Source: Betaproteobacteria bacterium (GTDB taxonomy: Bacteria > Pseudomonadota > Gammaproteobacteria > Burkholderiales > Burkholderiaceae_C). Taken from it: a stretch of 64,000 bases of DNA. Shown here piece by piece: positions 40,457 through 50,312 of the stretch (its first letter is position 1; each line of letters opens with the position of its first letter). A model generated the notes under the pieces. It worked only from the letters and a program-made list of their open reading frames with translations. It was not told the DNA's origin and made no database searches. Location of the stretch: NCBI GenBank assembly GCA_016716535.1, contig JADJWD010000002.1, positions 310,001 to 374,000 of the forward strand, given 5' to 3'. Position numbers and translations under genes: made by a program.

Positions 40457-41455
40457 GTGCGGCGCGCCCGCTCTCACCCCCACGAAACCTCGGGTGCCCA
40501 CGTCGGGCCCGAAGGCGCCGTCGCGCATGCCGGCGAGACGGCGCACGACGTGCGCGCGCGCATCCGCAAGGCGGGCAAGACACGTTGGGAGCTGCTGTGC
40601 GTGGTCGACGCTGACGAGCGCTTGATCGGCACGATGACCGCGGCCGAGTTGCTGGCGCTGCCCGACGACGCGGATGTCGCCGGCCCGGCGCTGAAGCGTG
40701 GCGGCCCGCATGTGCTGCCCGGCGCCGACCAGGAACGCATGGCCTCGGTGGCGCTGCATCACGAGGTCGTCGCGATGCCGGTGGTCGATGAAGGCGGGCG
40801 GCTCGTCGGTGTCGTTGGCCCGGCGCGGCTGATGCGCATCCTGCGCCGCGAGCACGTCGAAGACCTGCACCGGCTGGCCGGCATCACGCGCGAGACCGAG
40901 CAGGTCGCCGGCGCGCAGGAGGCGTTGGAAGCGCTCGAGGAGCCGCCGATGCGGCGTGTGCGCCACCGGCTGCCGTGGCTGCTGGTGGGTCTGGCCGGCA
41001 GCATGCTGGCCACGCTCGTGGTCGCGCGCTTCGAGACGGCGCTGGCGGCCAAGCCGGCGCTTGCGTTTTTCGTGCCGGGGCTCGTCTACCTGGCCGATGC
41101 GATCGGCACGCAGACCGAGGCGGTCGCGGTGCGCGGCCTGTCGCTGAGCCACGCCGGCCTGGCGCGGCTGCTGGGCGGCGAGCTGCGCACCGGCGCGCTG
41201 ATCGGCGGCGTGCTCGGGCTGCTCTCGCTGCCGATGGTGTGGGCCGTGTTCGGCGAGATGCGCCTGGCGGTGGCGGTGGCGCTGGCGCTGGCGTCGGCGA
41301 GCCTCGTGGCGTCGAGCCTGGGGCTCCTGCTGCCGTGGCTGCTGTCGAGGCTGCGCTCCGATCCTGCCTACGGCAGCGGGCCGCTGGCAACGATCGTGCA
41401 GGACGTGCTGAGCCTGTTGATCTACTTCGCGTTCGTGACGGCGATCGTCATTTGA
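40457..41455 (+). CDS. MgtE-like magnesium transporter lacking the N-terminal domain
   Basis: A 332-residue protein with two CBS modules (about residues 25-130; VVDADERLIGTMTAAELL and MPVVDEGGRLVGVVG) followed by about five transmembrane helices of the MgtE pore (LPWLLVGLAGSMLATLVV, FFVPGLVYLADAIGTQTEAVAVRGL, SLGLLLPWLLSRL). The FFVPG...DAIGTQT signature fits MgtE. Full MgtE is about 450 residues with an N-terminal helical domain that senses Mg2+; that domain is missing here. GTG 40457 was chosen over an earlier frame start at 40373 from the -10-like element and lack of similarity upstream. It is either a naturally short transporter or an N-terminally truncated one. Confidence 0.8.
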   Translation: MRRARSHPHETSGAHVGPEGAVAHAGETAHDVRARIRKAGKTRWELLCVVDADERLIGTMTAAELLALPDDADVAGPALKRGGPHVLPGADQERMASVALHHEVVAMPVVDEGGRLVGVVGPARLMRILRREHVEDLHRLAGITRETEQVAGAQEALEALEEPPMRRVRHRLPWLLVGLAGSMLATLVVARFETALAAKPALAFFVPGLVYLADAIGTQTEAVAVRGLSLSHAGLARLLGGELRTGALIGGVLGLLSLPMVWAVFGEMRLAVAVALALASASLVASSLGLLLPWLLSRLRSDPAYGSGPLATIVQDVLSLLIYFAFVTAIVI

Positions 41456-41503
41456 GGGCCGCGCGGGCCGCACCGAAAGCACTCGGTGCGGCCCGCGGGT
41501 TCA

Positions 41504-41806
41504 TCAGCGCACGCGCGGCTCGCTGACAGGCGCGGGCGCGAGCCGCGCGACGCGCGCGGCGCCGGCGTCGCTGGCCTTCGCCGCCGCGACAAGCCGGTGC
41601 ACACATGCGTGGCGACGGCCGCGTTCACCAAGCGCGTCGCAGCGCGCAACGGCCAGGCGCGCGGCCGGCGTGTCGCGCAGAAACGGCTCGCTCGCCGCGC
41701 CGGCGAATGCGGCGAGCACGACGAGCAGCGTCGCGGCGGCCGTGGCCAGCGCGGCCACGGCGAGCGCCGCGTGCACGGCGCCGGGGTGACGAAAGGGCGT
41801 CTTCAT
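41504..41806 (-). CDS. Small hypothetical membrane-anchored protein
   Basis: A 100-residue protein with a strong Shine-Dalgarno (AAGGAGA seven bases before ATG 41806). Residues about 10-40 form one hydrophobic Ala/Val-rich helix (HAALAVAALATAAATLLVVLA); the remainder has Cys residues in VARCDALGERGRRHACVHRL, which could form a periplasmic disulfide, and an Ala/Pro tail. I do not recognise a family. It is isolated between the MgtE-like gene (convergent, 48-bp gap) and a 640-bp non-coding region. Confidence 0.6.
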   Translation of the reverse strand: MKTPFRHPGAVHAALAVAALATAAATLLVVLAAFAGAASEPFLRDTPAARLAVARCDALGERGRRHACVHRLVAAAKASDAGAARVARLAPAPVSEPRVR

Positions 41807-42448
41807 GGTCTTCTCCTTCTTCGTTGGCGGTGGCGGGTGGTGCAACAACGGAATGGGTGTCGAGGGCAGAGTGGACAAGGTGGACATCTTGGTCATGGCA
41901 GCAGGTGGCAACTGAGGTGGGCGGTTAGGCAAACGATCGAGCGACGGGCGACGGGGTGCGCAGGGACGAGCCGACCCCTGCCGCGCAGGCCGAGCCTTTG
42001 CGCGGACGAGGACGTTGCACCCGGCCCCCGCGCGCCGCGAGGGCGATGCGGGAACGGAAAAGCGAACGGTGACGGCGGCCCTGTCGGGCGCGCTCAGGAC
42101 GAACGAGCGAGCGCTGGCGCAGCCGGCCTCGCGGGCCGGTGCGTCACAGGAGGGAACCTACGACAACGCAGCTGGCGCGAGGACTCCGCGCCGGCCGCAG
42201 TTCGTCAGGTGCGCGCGGCCGACAGGAGGCACAGACCGTGATCGGCGAACGTCATGTCGGCGGCTCCTGTGGTGAAGTGGTGGGAGGGAGAGGGGGTGCG
42301 CGCAGTCGGGTTCAACTGCGCGCGGGCCGCACTTTGCGCGATGTCGCAACGCGCGTCAACCCCTTCACATCGTCATTGCGATGGAAGGACGCGCGGCTGC
42401 AACAGCCGCGCGTTAGGTCCCGAGGTTGGTCGGACCGGCTTCAGCGCT
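41807..42448. other. Intergenic region after gcvP without a recognised gene
   Basis: About 640 bases. The proximal part holds the gcvP terminator hairpin at 42389-42413. A minus-strand frame at 42205-42255 (16 codons, starting MTFADHG and ending AART) has AGGAG eight bases upstream and is followed by a GGCGCG/CGCGCC hairpin near 42180, which might be a leader peptide for the small membrane protein, but nothing confirms it. Base composition stays high in GC. No tRNA or repeat was seen. Confidence 0.45.
42389..42413 (-). terminator. Terminator-like hairpin after gcvP
   Basis: ACGCGCGGCTG and CAGCCGCGCGT form a perfect 11-bp stem with a three-base loop, about 36 bases beyond the gcvP stop. Only a short pyrimidine run follows on the minus strand, so termination is probable but not certain. 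Confidence 0.6.
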
Positions 42449-45346
<2,898 letters not shown>

Positions 45347-45364
45347 GGTGGCGCGCGCGTCGGG

Positions 45365-45742
45365 TCAGGTCGAGGTCTTCAGCAGCTTGTCGTAGCCGGG
45401 CGGGTCGAGCAGCTCGTCGAACTGCTCCATGTGCGTGACGTGCACCTTGAAGAACCAGCCGTCGCCCATCGGGTCGCGGTTGACGAGCGCCGGGTCGGCG
45501 CGCAGCGCCTCGTTGACCTCGACGACCTCGCCTTCGACCGGCATGTACAGGTCGGCGGCCGCCTTCACGCTCTCGACGACGCCGGCCACCTCGCCCTTCT
45601 TGTAGGTGCGGCCGACCTCGGGCAGGTCGACGAAGACCACGTCGCCGAGCGCTTCCTGCGCGTGCAGCGTGATGCCGACGACGGCGGCTTCGTGGTCTTC
45701 GATGTTTATCCACTCGTGGTCGGGCGTGAACATGGTCGTCAT
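45365..45742 (-). CDS. gcvH: Glycine cleavage system H protein
   Basis: A 125-residue lipoyl-domain carrier. TPDHEWINIED at the start, GDVVFVDLPEVG in the core and Lys60 in VVESVKAAADLY, which receives the lipoyl group. The length and motifs are normal. It shuttles the aminomethyl intermediate between GcvP and GcvT, and the dihydrolipoyl form is reoxidised by a lipoamide dehydrogenase encoded elsewhere. It lies between gcvT (73-bp gap) and gcvP (18-bp gap) on the minus strand, under the glycine riboswitch. Confidence 0.97.
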   Translation of the reverse strand: MTTMFTPDHEWINIEDHEAAVVGITLHAQEALGDVVFVDLPEVGRTYKKGEVAGVVESVKAAADLYMPVEGEVVEVNEALRADPALVNRDPMGDGWFFKVHVTHMEQFDELLDPPGYDKLLKTST

Positions 45743-45815
45743 GGGGCAAGGCTCCTCACGGTTTGGTCGAACGGTTTGTGGATTGGGGTTGTGTGCCGCG
45801 TGTGCAGGTTCAGCG

Positions 45816-46979
45816 TCAAGGCGCGCGGTGGTAACGGTGTGGCGTGAACGGCATCGCCGTCACGCGCATCGGCACGCGTTTTCCGCGCACCTCGGCGTAG
45901 ACCTCGTGGTGCGCGAGCGCGTGGTTCTGCGTGAGATACGCCATCGCGATCGGCTGATTCACGGTGGGCGCGAGCGTGCCGCTGGTCACGGTGCCGAGGC
46001 GCCGGTCGTGGCCGTCGAAGATCGGCGCGCCTTCGCGCACCGGCACGCGCTCCAGGCCCACGAGGCCGACGCGCTTGCTCGGCGGCCCGCCGGCGAGTTG
46101 CTTGTCGATGGCCGCGGCGCCGGGGTAGCCGCCGGCGCGCGCGCCGCCGGCGCGGCGCACCTTCTGGATCGCCCAGGCGAGGCCGGCTTCGATCGGCGTC
46201 GTCTTCTCGTCGATGTCGTGGCCGTACAGGCACAGGCCCGCTTCGAGCCGCAGCGTGTCACGCGCGCCGAGGCCGGCCGGCGCCACCTCGGGCTCGCCGA
46301 GCAGCGCTTCGGCGAGTGCCACGGCGCCTTCGGCCGGCACCGAGATCTCGAAGCCGTCCTCGCCGGTGTAGCCCGAGCGCGTGACGAAGCAGGTGGCGCC
46401 CGCGAGCTCGAACACGCCGCCGCTCATGAAGACGAGCCGGCCGACGCCGGCGTTCAGCCGCGCGAGTGCCGTCACCGCCTTCGGCCCTTGCAGCGCCAGC
46501 AATGCGCGCTCGGGCATCGGCACCACCCGGCAGCGGTGGCCGATGTGCGTGAGAAGGTGGCGCGTGTCGGCCGCCTTGCACGCGGCGTTGACGACGAGCA
46601 GCAGGTCGCCGAAACCCTGCGCCACGTCGGCGGCTGCGGGCCGCGCGACCATCAGGTCGTCGAGCAGGCCGCCGCTGGCATTGGTGAAGAACGTGTAGCG
46701 CTGCTGGCCGGGCGCGAGGTCGACGATGTCGGCCGGCACCAGCGTCTCGAGCGCCGCCGCCGCGTCAGCGCCCGCGAGCCGCAGCTGCCCCATGTGCGAG
46801 ACATCGAACAGCGCCGCCGACGCGCGGCAGTGTCTGTGCTCGGCGATGACGCCGTTGGGGTAGTTCACCGGCATCGCGTAGCCGGCGAAGGGAACCATCT
46901 TCGCGCCCAGCTTCAGGTGCAGCGCGTGCAGCGGCGTGTGCAGCAGCTCGGTGGCGGGATTGGGGGCGTTGTCGGACAT
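45816..46979 (-). CDS. gcvT: Aminomethyltransferase, glycine cleavage T protein
   Basis: A 387-residue T-protein. Family motifs include MVPFAGYAMPVNYPNGVIAEH, ALFDVSHMGQLRL (folate-binding region), SGGLLDDLMV, RSGYTGEDGFEI and LGARDTLRLEAGLCLYGHD. It releases ammonia and makes 5,10-methylene-tetrahydrofolate. First gene of gcvT-gcvH-gcvP; the start has GAGGAAG about nine bases upstream and lies 80 bases beyond the riboswitch. Residues GGARAGGYPGAAAI are a slightly longer loop than usual but the domain is complete. Confidence 0.97.
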   Translation of the reverse strand: MSDNAPNPATELLHTPLHALHLKLGAKMVPFAGYAMPVNYPNGVIAEHRHCRASAALFDVSHMGQLRLAGADAAAALETLVPADIVDLAPGQQRYTFFTNASGGLLDDLMVARPAAADVAQGFGDLLLVVNAACKAADTRHLLTHIGHRCRVVPMPERALLALQGPKAVTALARLNAGVGRLVFMSGGVFELAGATCFVTRSGYTGEDGFEISVPAEGAVALAEALLGEPEVAPAGLGARDTLRLEAGLCLYGHDIDEKTTPIEAGLAWAIQKVRRAGGARAGGYPGAAAIDKQLAGGPPSKRVGLVGLERVPVREGAPIFDGHDRRLGTVTSGTLAPTVNQPIAMAYLTQNHALAHHEVYAEVRGKRVPMRVTAMPFTPHRYHRAP

Positions 46980-47058
46980 CGCTCGCTTCCTCGTTGCGTG
47001 GTGGCCATGTGCGGCGCGCCGGATCGGGTCTCGATCGGCGCGACGTCCGGGCCCCCAG

Positions 47059-47310
47059 CTGTCCGCTTTACCTGAGAGATTCGGCGCTGCCCCCGCCGGC
47101 GCGCCCGATCGTTTCGATCAGCCGAGCCGGCCGGCAGGCCTTGCCCCTTCGGTGGGCCGCCGCGCAGCTGCACGGCGACCTCTCTCCAGTGAGGAAGTCG
47201 GCCAGTCCTTTTGCCTGAGCGTTTCGCTGCTCGTCACGGCCCTCGCGGGCCCTGCCTTGCGGCTTCGCCTTCGGCGGCGGCGAATCGGGTCACGACACGC
47301 TGCTCTCTCC
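47059..47310 (-). ncRNA. Tandem glycine riboswitch upstream of gcvT
   Basis: Reading the minus strand, aptamer 1 (47310 to 47205) starts CCAGGAGAGAGC-like, contains GCCGAAGGCGAAG, and ends AACGCTCAGGCAAAAGGAC. Aptamer 2 (47187 to 47059) starts GGAGAGAGG, contains CACCGAAGGGGCAAGG, and ends AATCTCTCAGGTAAAGCGGAC. These are the conserved cores of the two-aptamer glycine riboswitch, with a 17-base linker. Placement directly before gcvTHP fits glycine-induced expression. AGTGTA at 47321-47326 reads TACACT on the minus strand and may be the -10. Confidence 0.95.
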
Positions 47311-47375
47311 TGGCCGGGCCAGTGTAGCAGCGGCAATGTGGCCGGCCGCCGGGGCATGATGGAGCCACTCGCGCC

Positions 47376-48359
47376 ATGGCTTTCGGCATCGTTTCAGGCA
47401 TGGACTACGTCGGCCGCTTCGCCCCCACGCCCTCGGGCCCGCTGCATGCGGGCTCGCTCGTCGCGGCGTTGGCGAGTTGGCTCGACGCGCGCGCACACGG
47501 CGGGCGCTGGCTCGTGCGCATCGAAGACGTCGACCGGCCGCGCTGCGTGGCCGGCGCCGCCGAGGTCATGCTCGGCCAGCTGGCGCGCTGCGCGTTGTTG
47601 CCCGACGAGCCGCCGGCGTGGCAGTCGGCGCGCTCGGCGGCCTACGAGGCGGCGCTCGCGCGGCTGCGCGCCGCGGGCCTGGCCTATGACTGCGCCTGCA
47701 CGCGGCGCGAGATCGACGAGGCGCTCGTGCATGCCGGCCGCACGCATCAACGCCACGGCGAGCGGGTCTACCCCGGTACCTGCCGCGCCGGCGTGCCGGC
47801 TGCGTACGCAGGACGCGCGGCGCGCGCGGTGCGCCTCTTGACGCTGCGCGACGGCCGGCACCAGCACATCACGTGGGCCGATCGCCGGCTCGGTGCGCAG
47901 GCGCAGGACGTGACCGATGCGGTCGGCGACTTCGTGCTCAAGCGCGGCGACGGCTGCTGGGCTTACCAGCTCGCGGTCGTCGTCGACGACGCCGAGCAGG
48001 GCATCACGCACGTCGTGCGCGGCGAGGACCTCGCCGACAACACGGCGCGGCAGATCCTGTTGCAGCGTGATCTCGGCCTGCCGACGCCCGCGTACCTGCA
48101 CACGCCGCTGGTGCTGGGCGCCGATGGCGCGAAGCTCAGCAAGCAGAACGGCGCGCGTGCGCTCGAGCTTGCTGACCCGGTAGCCGCGCTTCAAGCCGCG
48201 GCGGCGGCGCTGAGGCTGCCGCTGTTGCCCGCCGCCGCCACGCCCGGCGAGTGGCTGCAGACGGCCGTGCCGGCCTGGGCTGGCATCATCGCCGGCTCCC
48301 AGGCGATCGACTCGCCGCCCGATTCACCCCAACGAGCCAGGAAGGAAACCCCGTCATGA
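47376..48359 (+). CDS. gluQ: Glutamyl-Q tRNA(Asp) synthetase
   Basis: A 327-residue paralogue of the catalytic domain of glutamyl-tRNA synthetase without an anticodon domain. YVGRFAPTPSGPLHAGSL has the HIGH-type signature (HAGS), RIEDVDRPR and KLSKQN the KMSKS-type loop; CACTRREI ... YPGTC gives the zinc-binding residues typical of GluQRS. It glutamylates queuosine-34 of tRNA-Asp. The start is 47376 or the Met at 47400; GGAG precedes the first by 11 bases. The stop overlaps the FKBP gene start by 4 bp (ATGA). Confidence 0.93.
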   Translation: MAFGIVSGMDYVGRFAPTPSGPLHAGSLVAALASWLDARAHGGRWLVRIEDVDRPRCVAGAAEVMLGQLARCALLPDEPPAWQSARSAAYEAALARLRAAGLAYDCACTRREIDEALVHAGRTHQRHGERVYPGTCRAGVPAAYAGRAARAVRLLTLRDGRHQHITWADRRLGAQAQDVTDAVGDFVLKRGDGCWAYQLAVVVDDAEQGITHVVRGEDLADNTARQILLQRDLGLPTPAYLHTPLVLGADGAKLSKQNGARALELADPVAALQAAAAALRLPLLPAAATPGEWLQTAVPAWAGIIAGSQAIDSPPDSPQRARKETPS

Positions 48360-48712
48360 CCACCACCGCAAGCGGCCTGCAATACGACGACACCGTCCCC
48401 GGCACCGGCGCCGAAGCCGTCGCCGGCAAGAGCGTGCAGGTGCACTACACCGGCTGGCTGCACGACGCCAACGCCAACAACGCGCGCGGCCGCAAGTTCG
48501 ATTCCAGCAAGGACCGCGGCCAGCCGTTCTCGTTCCGCCTCGGCAGCGGCGAGGTGATCCGCGGCTGGGACGAAGGTGTCGCCGGCATGAAGGTCGGGGG
48601 GACGCGGGTGCTGACGATCCCGGCCAACCTCGGCTACGGCGCGCGCGGCGCGGGCGGGGTCATTCCGCCGAATGCGACGCTGGTATTCGAGGTGGAGTTG
48701 CTGGGGGTTTGA
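48356..48712 (+). CDS. FKBP-type peptidyl-prolyl cis-trans isomerase
   Basis: A 118-residue single FKBP domain with VQVHYTGWL, GRKFDSSKDRGQPFSF, VIRGWDEGVAGMKVGGTRVLTIP, LGYGARGAGGVIPPNATLVFEVELL, the whole active-site set (Tyr, Phe, Asp, Trp, Ile, Tyr). No signal peptide or insert-in-flap domain, so it is a cytoplasmic minimal FKBP that speeds proline isomerisation during folding. The start overlaps the gluQ stop and has AGGAAGGA upstream inside gluQ. It is the last gene before the long inverted-repeat region. Confidence 0.95.
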   Translation: MTTTASGLQYDDTVPGTGAEAVAGKSVQVHYTGWLHDANANNARGRKFDSSKDRGQPFSFRLGSGEVIRGWDEGVAGMKVGGTRVLTIPANLGYGARGAGGVIPPNATLVFEVELLGV

Positions 48713-48768
48713 CCCCAGCGGCCCCGGCTGGCCCGCGCTTGGTTCGCCTGGCAATCGGTTTAATCGAT

Positions 48769-48869
48769 CCGGACTCTTTCTGCTTTGGCCGGAGGTCGGG
48801 TCCCGGCCCGACAGCCGGGTCACTTTCATTTGCTGGCCCAAATGAAAGTAACCAAAGCAAAGGGCCTTC
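48769..48869. repeat. Left arm of a 101-bp near-perfect inverted repeat
   Basis: This arm matches the reverse complement of 49119-49219 at about 98 of 101 bases. Within it, ACTTTCATTTG at 48822-48832 pairs with CAAATGAAAGT at 48839-48849, a perfect 11-bp hairpin with a six-base loop, and GTCGGGTCCCGGCCCGAC is a second palindromic block. No coding frame with family similarity was found in the arm. Confidence 0.92.
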
Positions 48870-49118
48870 TTTCTTCTGCTTCGATGTCGCGCTTCGCCGG
48901 GATGGTGTCGCGCTGTTCTGTTTGGCCGGTGGCAACTCGCGTGTGTCGGCGGCAGTGGCGTGCCGCCGATTCACGGCAAGCGGCCTCGCACGAGCTGCAA
49001 CGGTACGTGCGGTGAACCAGGTGCAGGGCACGCCCGCCGACCGTCCGATGTGCTGCCGGCCGAAAGAACAGCGGGACTCGTCAATAGGCCGCCGAACGCG
49101 ACACCCAAACAGAAAGTG

Positions 49119-49219
49119 GAAGGCCCTTTGCTTTGGTTACTTTCATTTGGGCCAGCAAATGAAAGTGACCCGGCTGTCGGGCCGGGACCCGACCTCCGAC
49201 CAAAGCAGAAAGAACCCGG
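49119..49219. repeat. Right arm of the 101-bp inverted repeat
   Basis: Reverse complement of 48769-48869 with three differences. Its own hairpin is at 49139-49166. The 249-bp spacer between the arms (48870-49118) also shows weaker inverted similarity (for example CGCTGTTCTGTTTGGCCGG against CGCTGTTCTTTCGGCCGG), so the whole ~450 bp looks like an old inverted duplication whose outer parts have stayed identical. No transposase or target duplication was seen. Confidence 0.92.
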
Positions 49220-49344
49220 ATTGATAACCCGGCTGCCGGGCCGGAATCCGACCTCCGACCAAAGAAGGAAGGGAAGGGCCAGGGAACCCGCCTGTCGGGC
49301 CGGGACCTGACCTCCGACCGACGAAGGACGAAGAAGGCCCAGGC
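49168..49344 (+). repeat. Three 59-bp tandem repeats after the inverted repeat
   Basis: ACCCGGCTGTCGGGCC-type units begin at 49168, 49227 and 49286, exactly 59 bases apart, each continuing into GACCTCCGACC and an A/G-rich tail (AAAGAAGGAAGG). The first unit overlaps the right arm. Identity falls from copy one to three. The last ends just before the PHP-domain gene stop. Confidence 0.85.
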
Positions 49345-49350
49345 CGACGC

Positions 49351-50223
49351 TCAGGCCGTGAGCGCCCCCGCGCCGACGATCCTCTCGCCCAGCGCCTCCC
49401 ACACGGGTGTCAACTGCCCCGGCAGACCCGGCAGCGCCCCCAGCCCCGTCCGGCTTTCTTCCGGCGAATGAAAGTCGCTGCCGCGCGAAGCGAACAGGTC
49501 GAACTCGACCGCCGTGTCGGCGAATCGCACCTGCTCGGCCGTGCTGTGGCTGCCGGTCACCACCTCGACAGCGCGGCCGCCGTGGGCAATGAACTCGGTG
49601 AAGAGCGCGTACTCCTCGTTGGCGGTGAACTTGTAGCGCCCGGGGTGCGCGATCACCGCGATGCCGCCGGCGCCGCGGATCCAGGCCACCGCCTCGGCCA
49701 GGCTCGCCCAGCGGTGCGGCACGTAGCCCGGCTTGCCTTCGGTGAGGTAGTGCCTGAACACCTCGTGCGTGTGCGCGCAGACGCCGCGCTCGACGAGATA
49801 ACGCGCAAAGTGTGTACGCGAGACGAGGTCGGGGTTGCCGACGTGGCGCAGCGCCCCTTCGAAGGCGCCGTCGATGCCCACCTGCGCCAGGCCGGCGGCC
49901 ATCTGGCGCGCGCGCTCGCGGCGGCCGGCGCGCGTGGCGGCGAGGCCGGCGCGCAGCGGTTCGTGGTTCGGGTCGATGCCGAGGCCGACGATGTGCACCG
50001 TCTCGCCGGCGAAGCTGACCGAGACCTCGACGCCGCCGACCCACGCGAGGCCGAGGTCGAGCGCGGCTTCGCGGGCGCGCTGTTGGCCGCTGACTTCGTC
50101 GTGGTCGGTCAACGCCCAGAGCTGCACGCCACCGGCCGCGGCGCGTTCGGCGACGGCCTCGGGGGTGAGGGTGCCGTCGGAAACTGTCGAGTGCGAGTGG
50201 AGGTCGGCGTTGAGCAGATGCAC
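49351..50223 (-). CDS. PHP-domain phosphatase (RNase AM/YciV-like)
   Basis: A 290-residue PHP-domain protein matching E. coli YciV/RNase AM in length and motifs: LNADLHSHSTVSDGTLTPE, WALTDHDEVSG, VGGVEVSVSF, IAVIAHPGRYKF and SRGSDFHSPEE, supplying the His/Asp/Glu ligands of the trinuclear metal site. Relatives hydrolyse 3',5'-nucleoside bisphosphates and trim RNA 5' ends, including 5S rRNA. The start is probably GTG 50223, as GATAAT ends seven bases upstream (leaderless pattern); the open frame beyond it reads antisense to lolE sequence. It lies 89 bp downstream of lolE. Confidence 0.9.
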   Translation of the reverse strand: MHLLNADLHSHSTVSDGTLTPEAVAERAAAGGVQLWALTDHDEVSGQQRAREAALDLGLAWVGGVEVSVSFAGETVHIVGLGIDPNHEPLRAGLAATRAGRRERARQMAAGLAQVGIDGAFEGALRHVGNPDLVSRTHFARYLVERGVCAHTHEVFRHYLTEGKPGYVPHRWASLAEAVAWIRGAGGIAVIAHPGRYKFTANEEYALFTEFIAHGGRAVEVVTGSHSTAEQVRFADTAVEFDLFASRGSDFHSPEESRTGLGALPGLPGQLTPVWEALGERIVGAGALTA

Positions 50224-50230
50224 GACGGCA

Positions 50231-50236
50231 ATTATC
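50231..50236 (-). promoter_or_regulatory. Candidate -10 hexamer for leaderless PHP-gene mRNA
   Basis: On the minus strand GATAAT, seven bases, then GTG 50223. A close match to the TATAAT consensus with no Shine-Dalgarno. Confidence 0.5.
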
Positions 50237-50312
50237 CCGGCGCACCGGTGCCCGATGCCCTGAGAAGGGCTTGGTCGGGCGGGCATTCCGACGCGTTTAG
50301 CGCGCGCGGCAC

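Noticed and set aside
42205..42255. Sixteen-codon leader peptide with attenuator on the minus strand
   Set aside because: It has a Shine-Dalgarno and a hairpin after it, but no biosynthetic gene follows and the next gene is 400 bases away; kept only as a note in the intergenic entry.
48709..49310. Open frames of 100-170 codons across the inverted-repeat region
   Set aside because: Translation reads through both arms and gives repeat-derived phrases such as SFAGPNESNQSKG on one strand and its counterpart on the other; no conserved domain.
49168..49344. CRISPR or integron array from the 59-bp units
   Set aside because: No spacers, units decay from first to last, and no integrase or cas gene is present.
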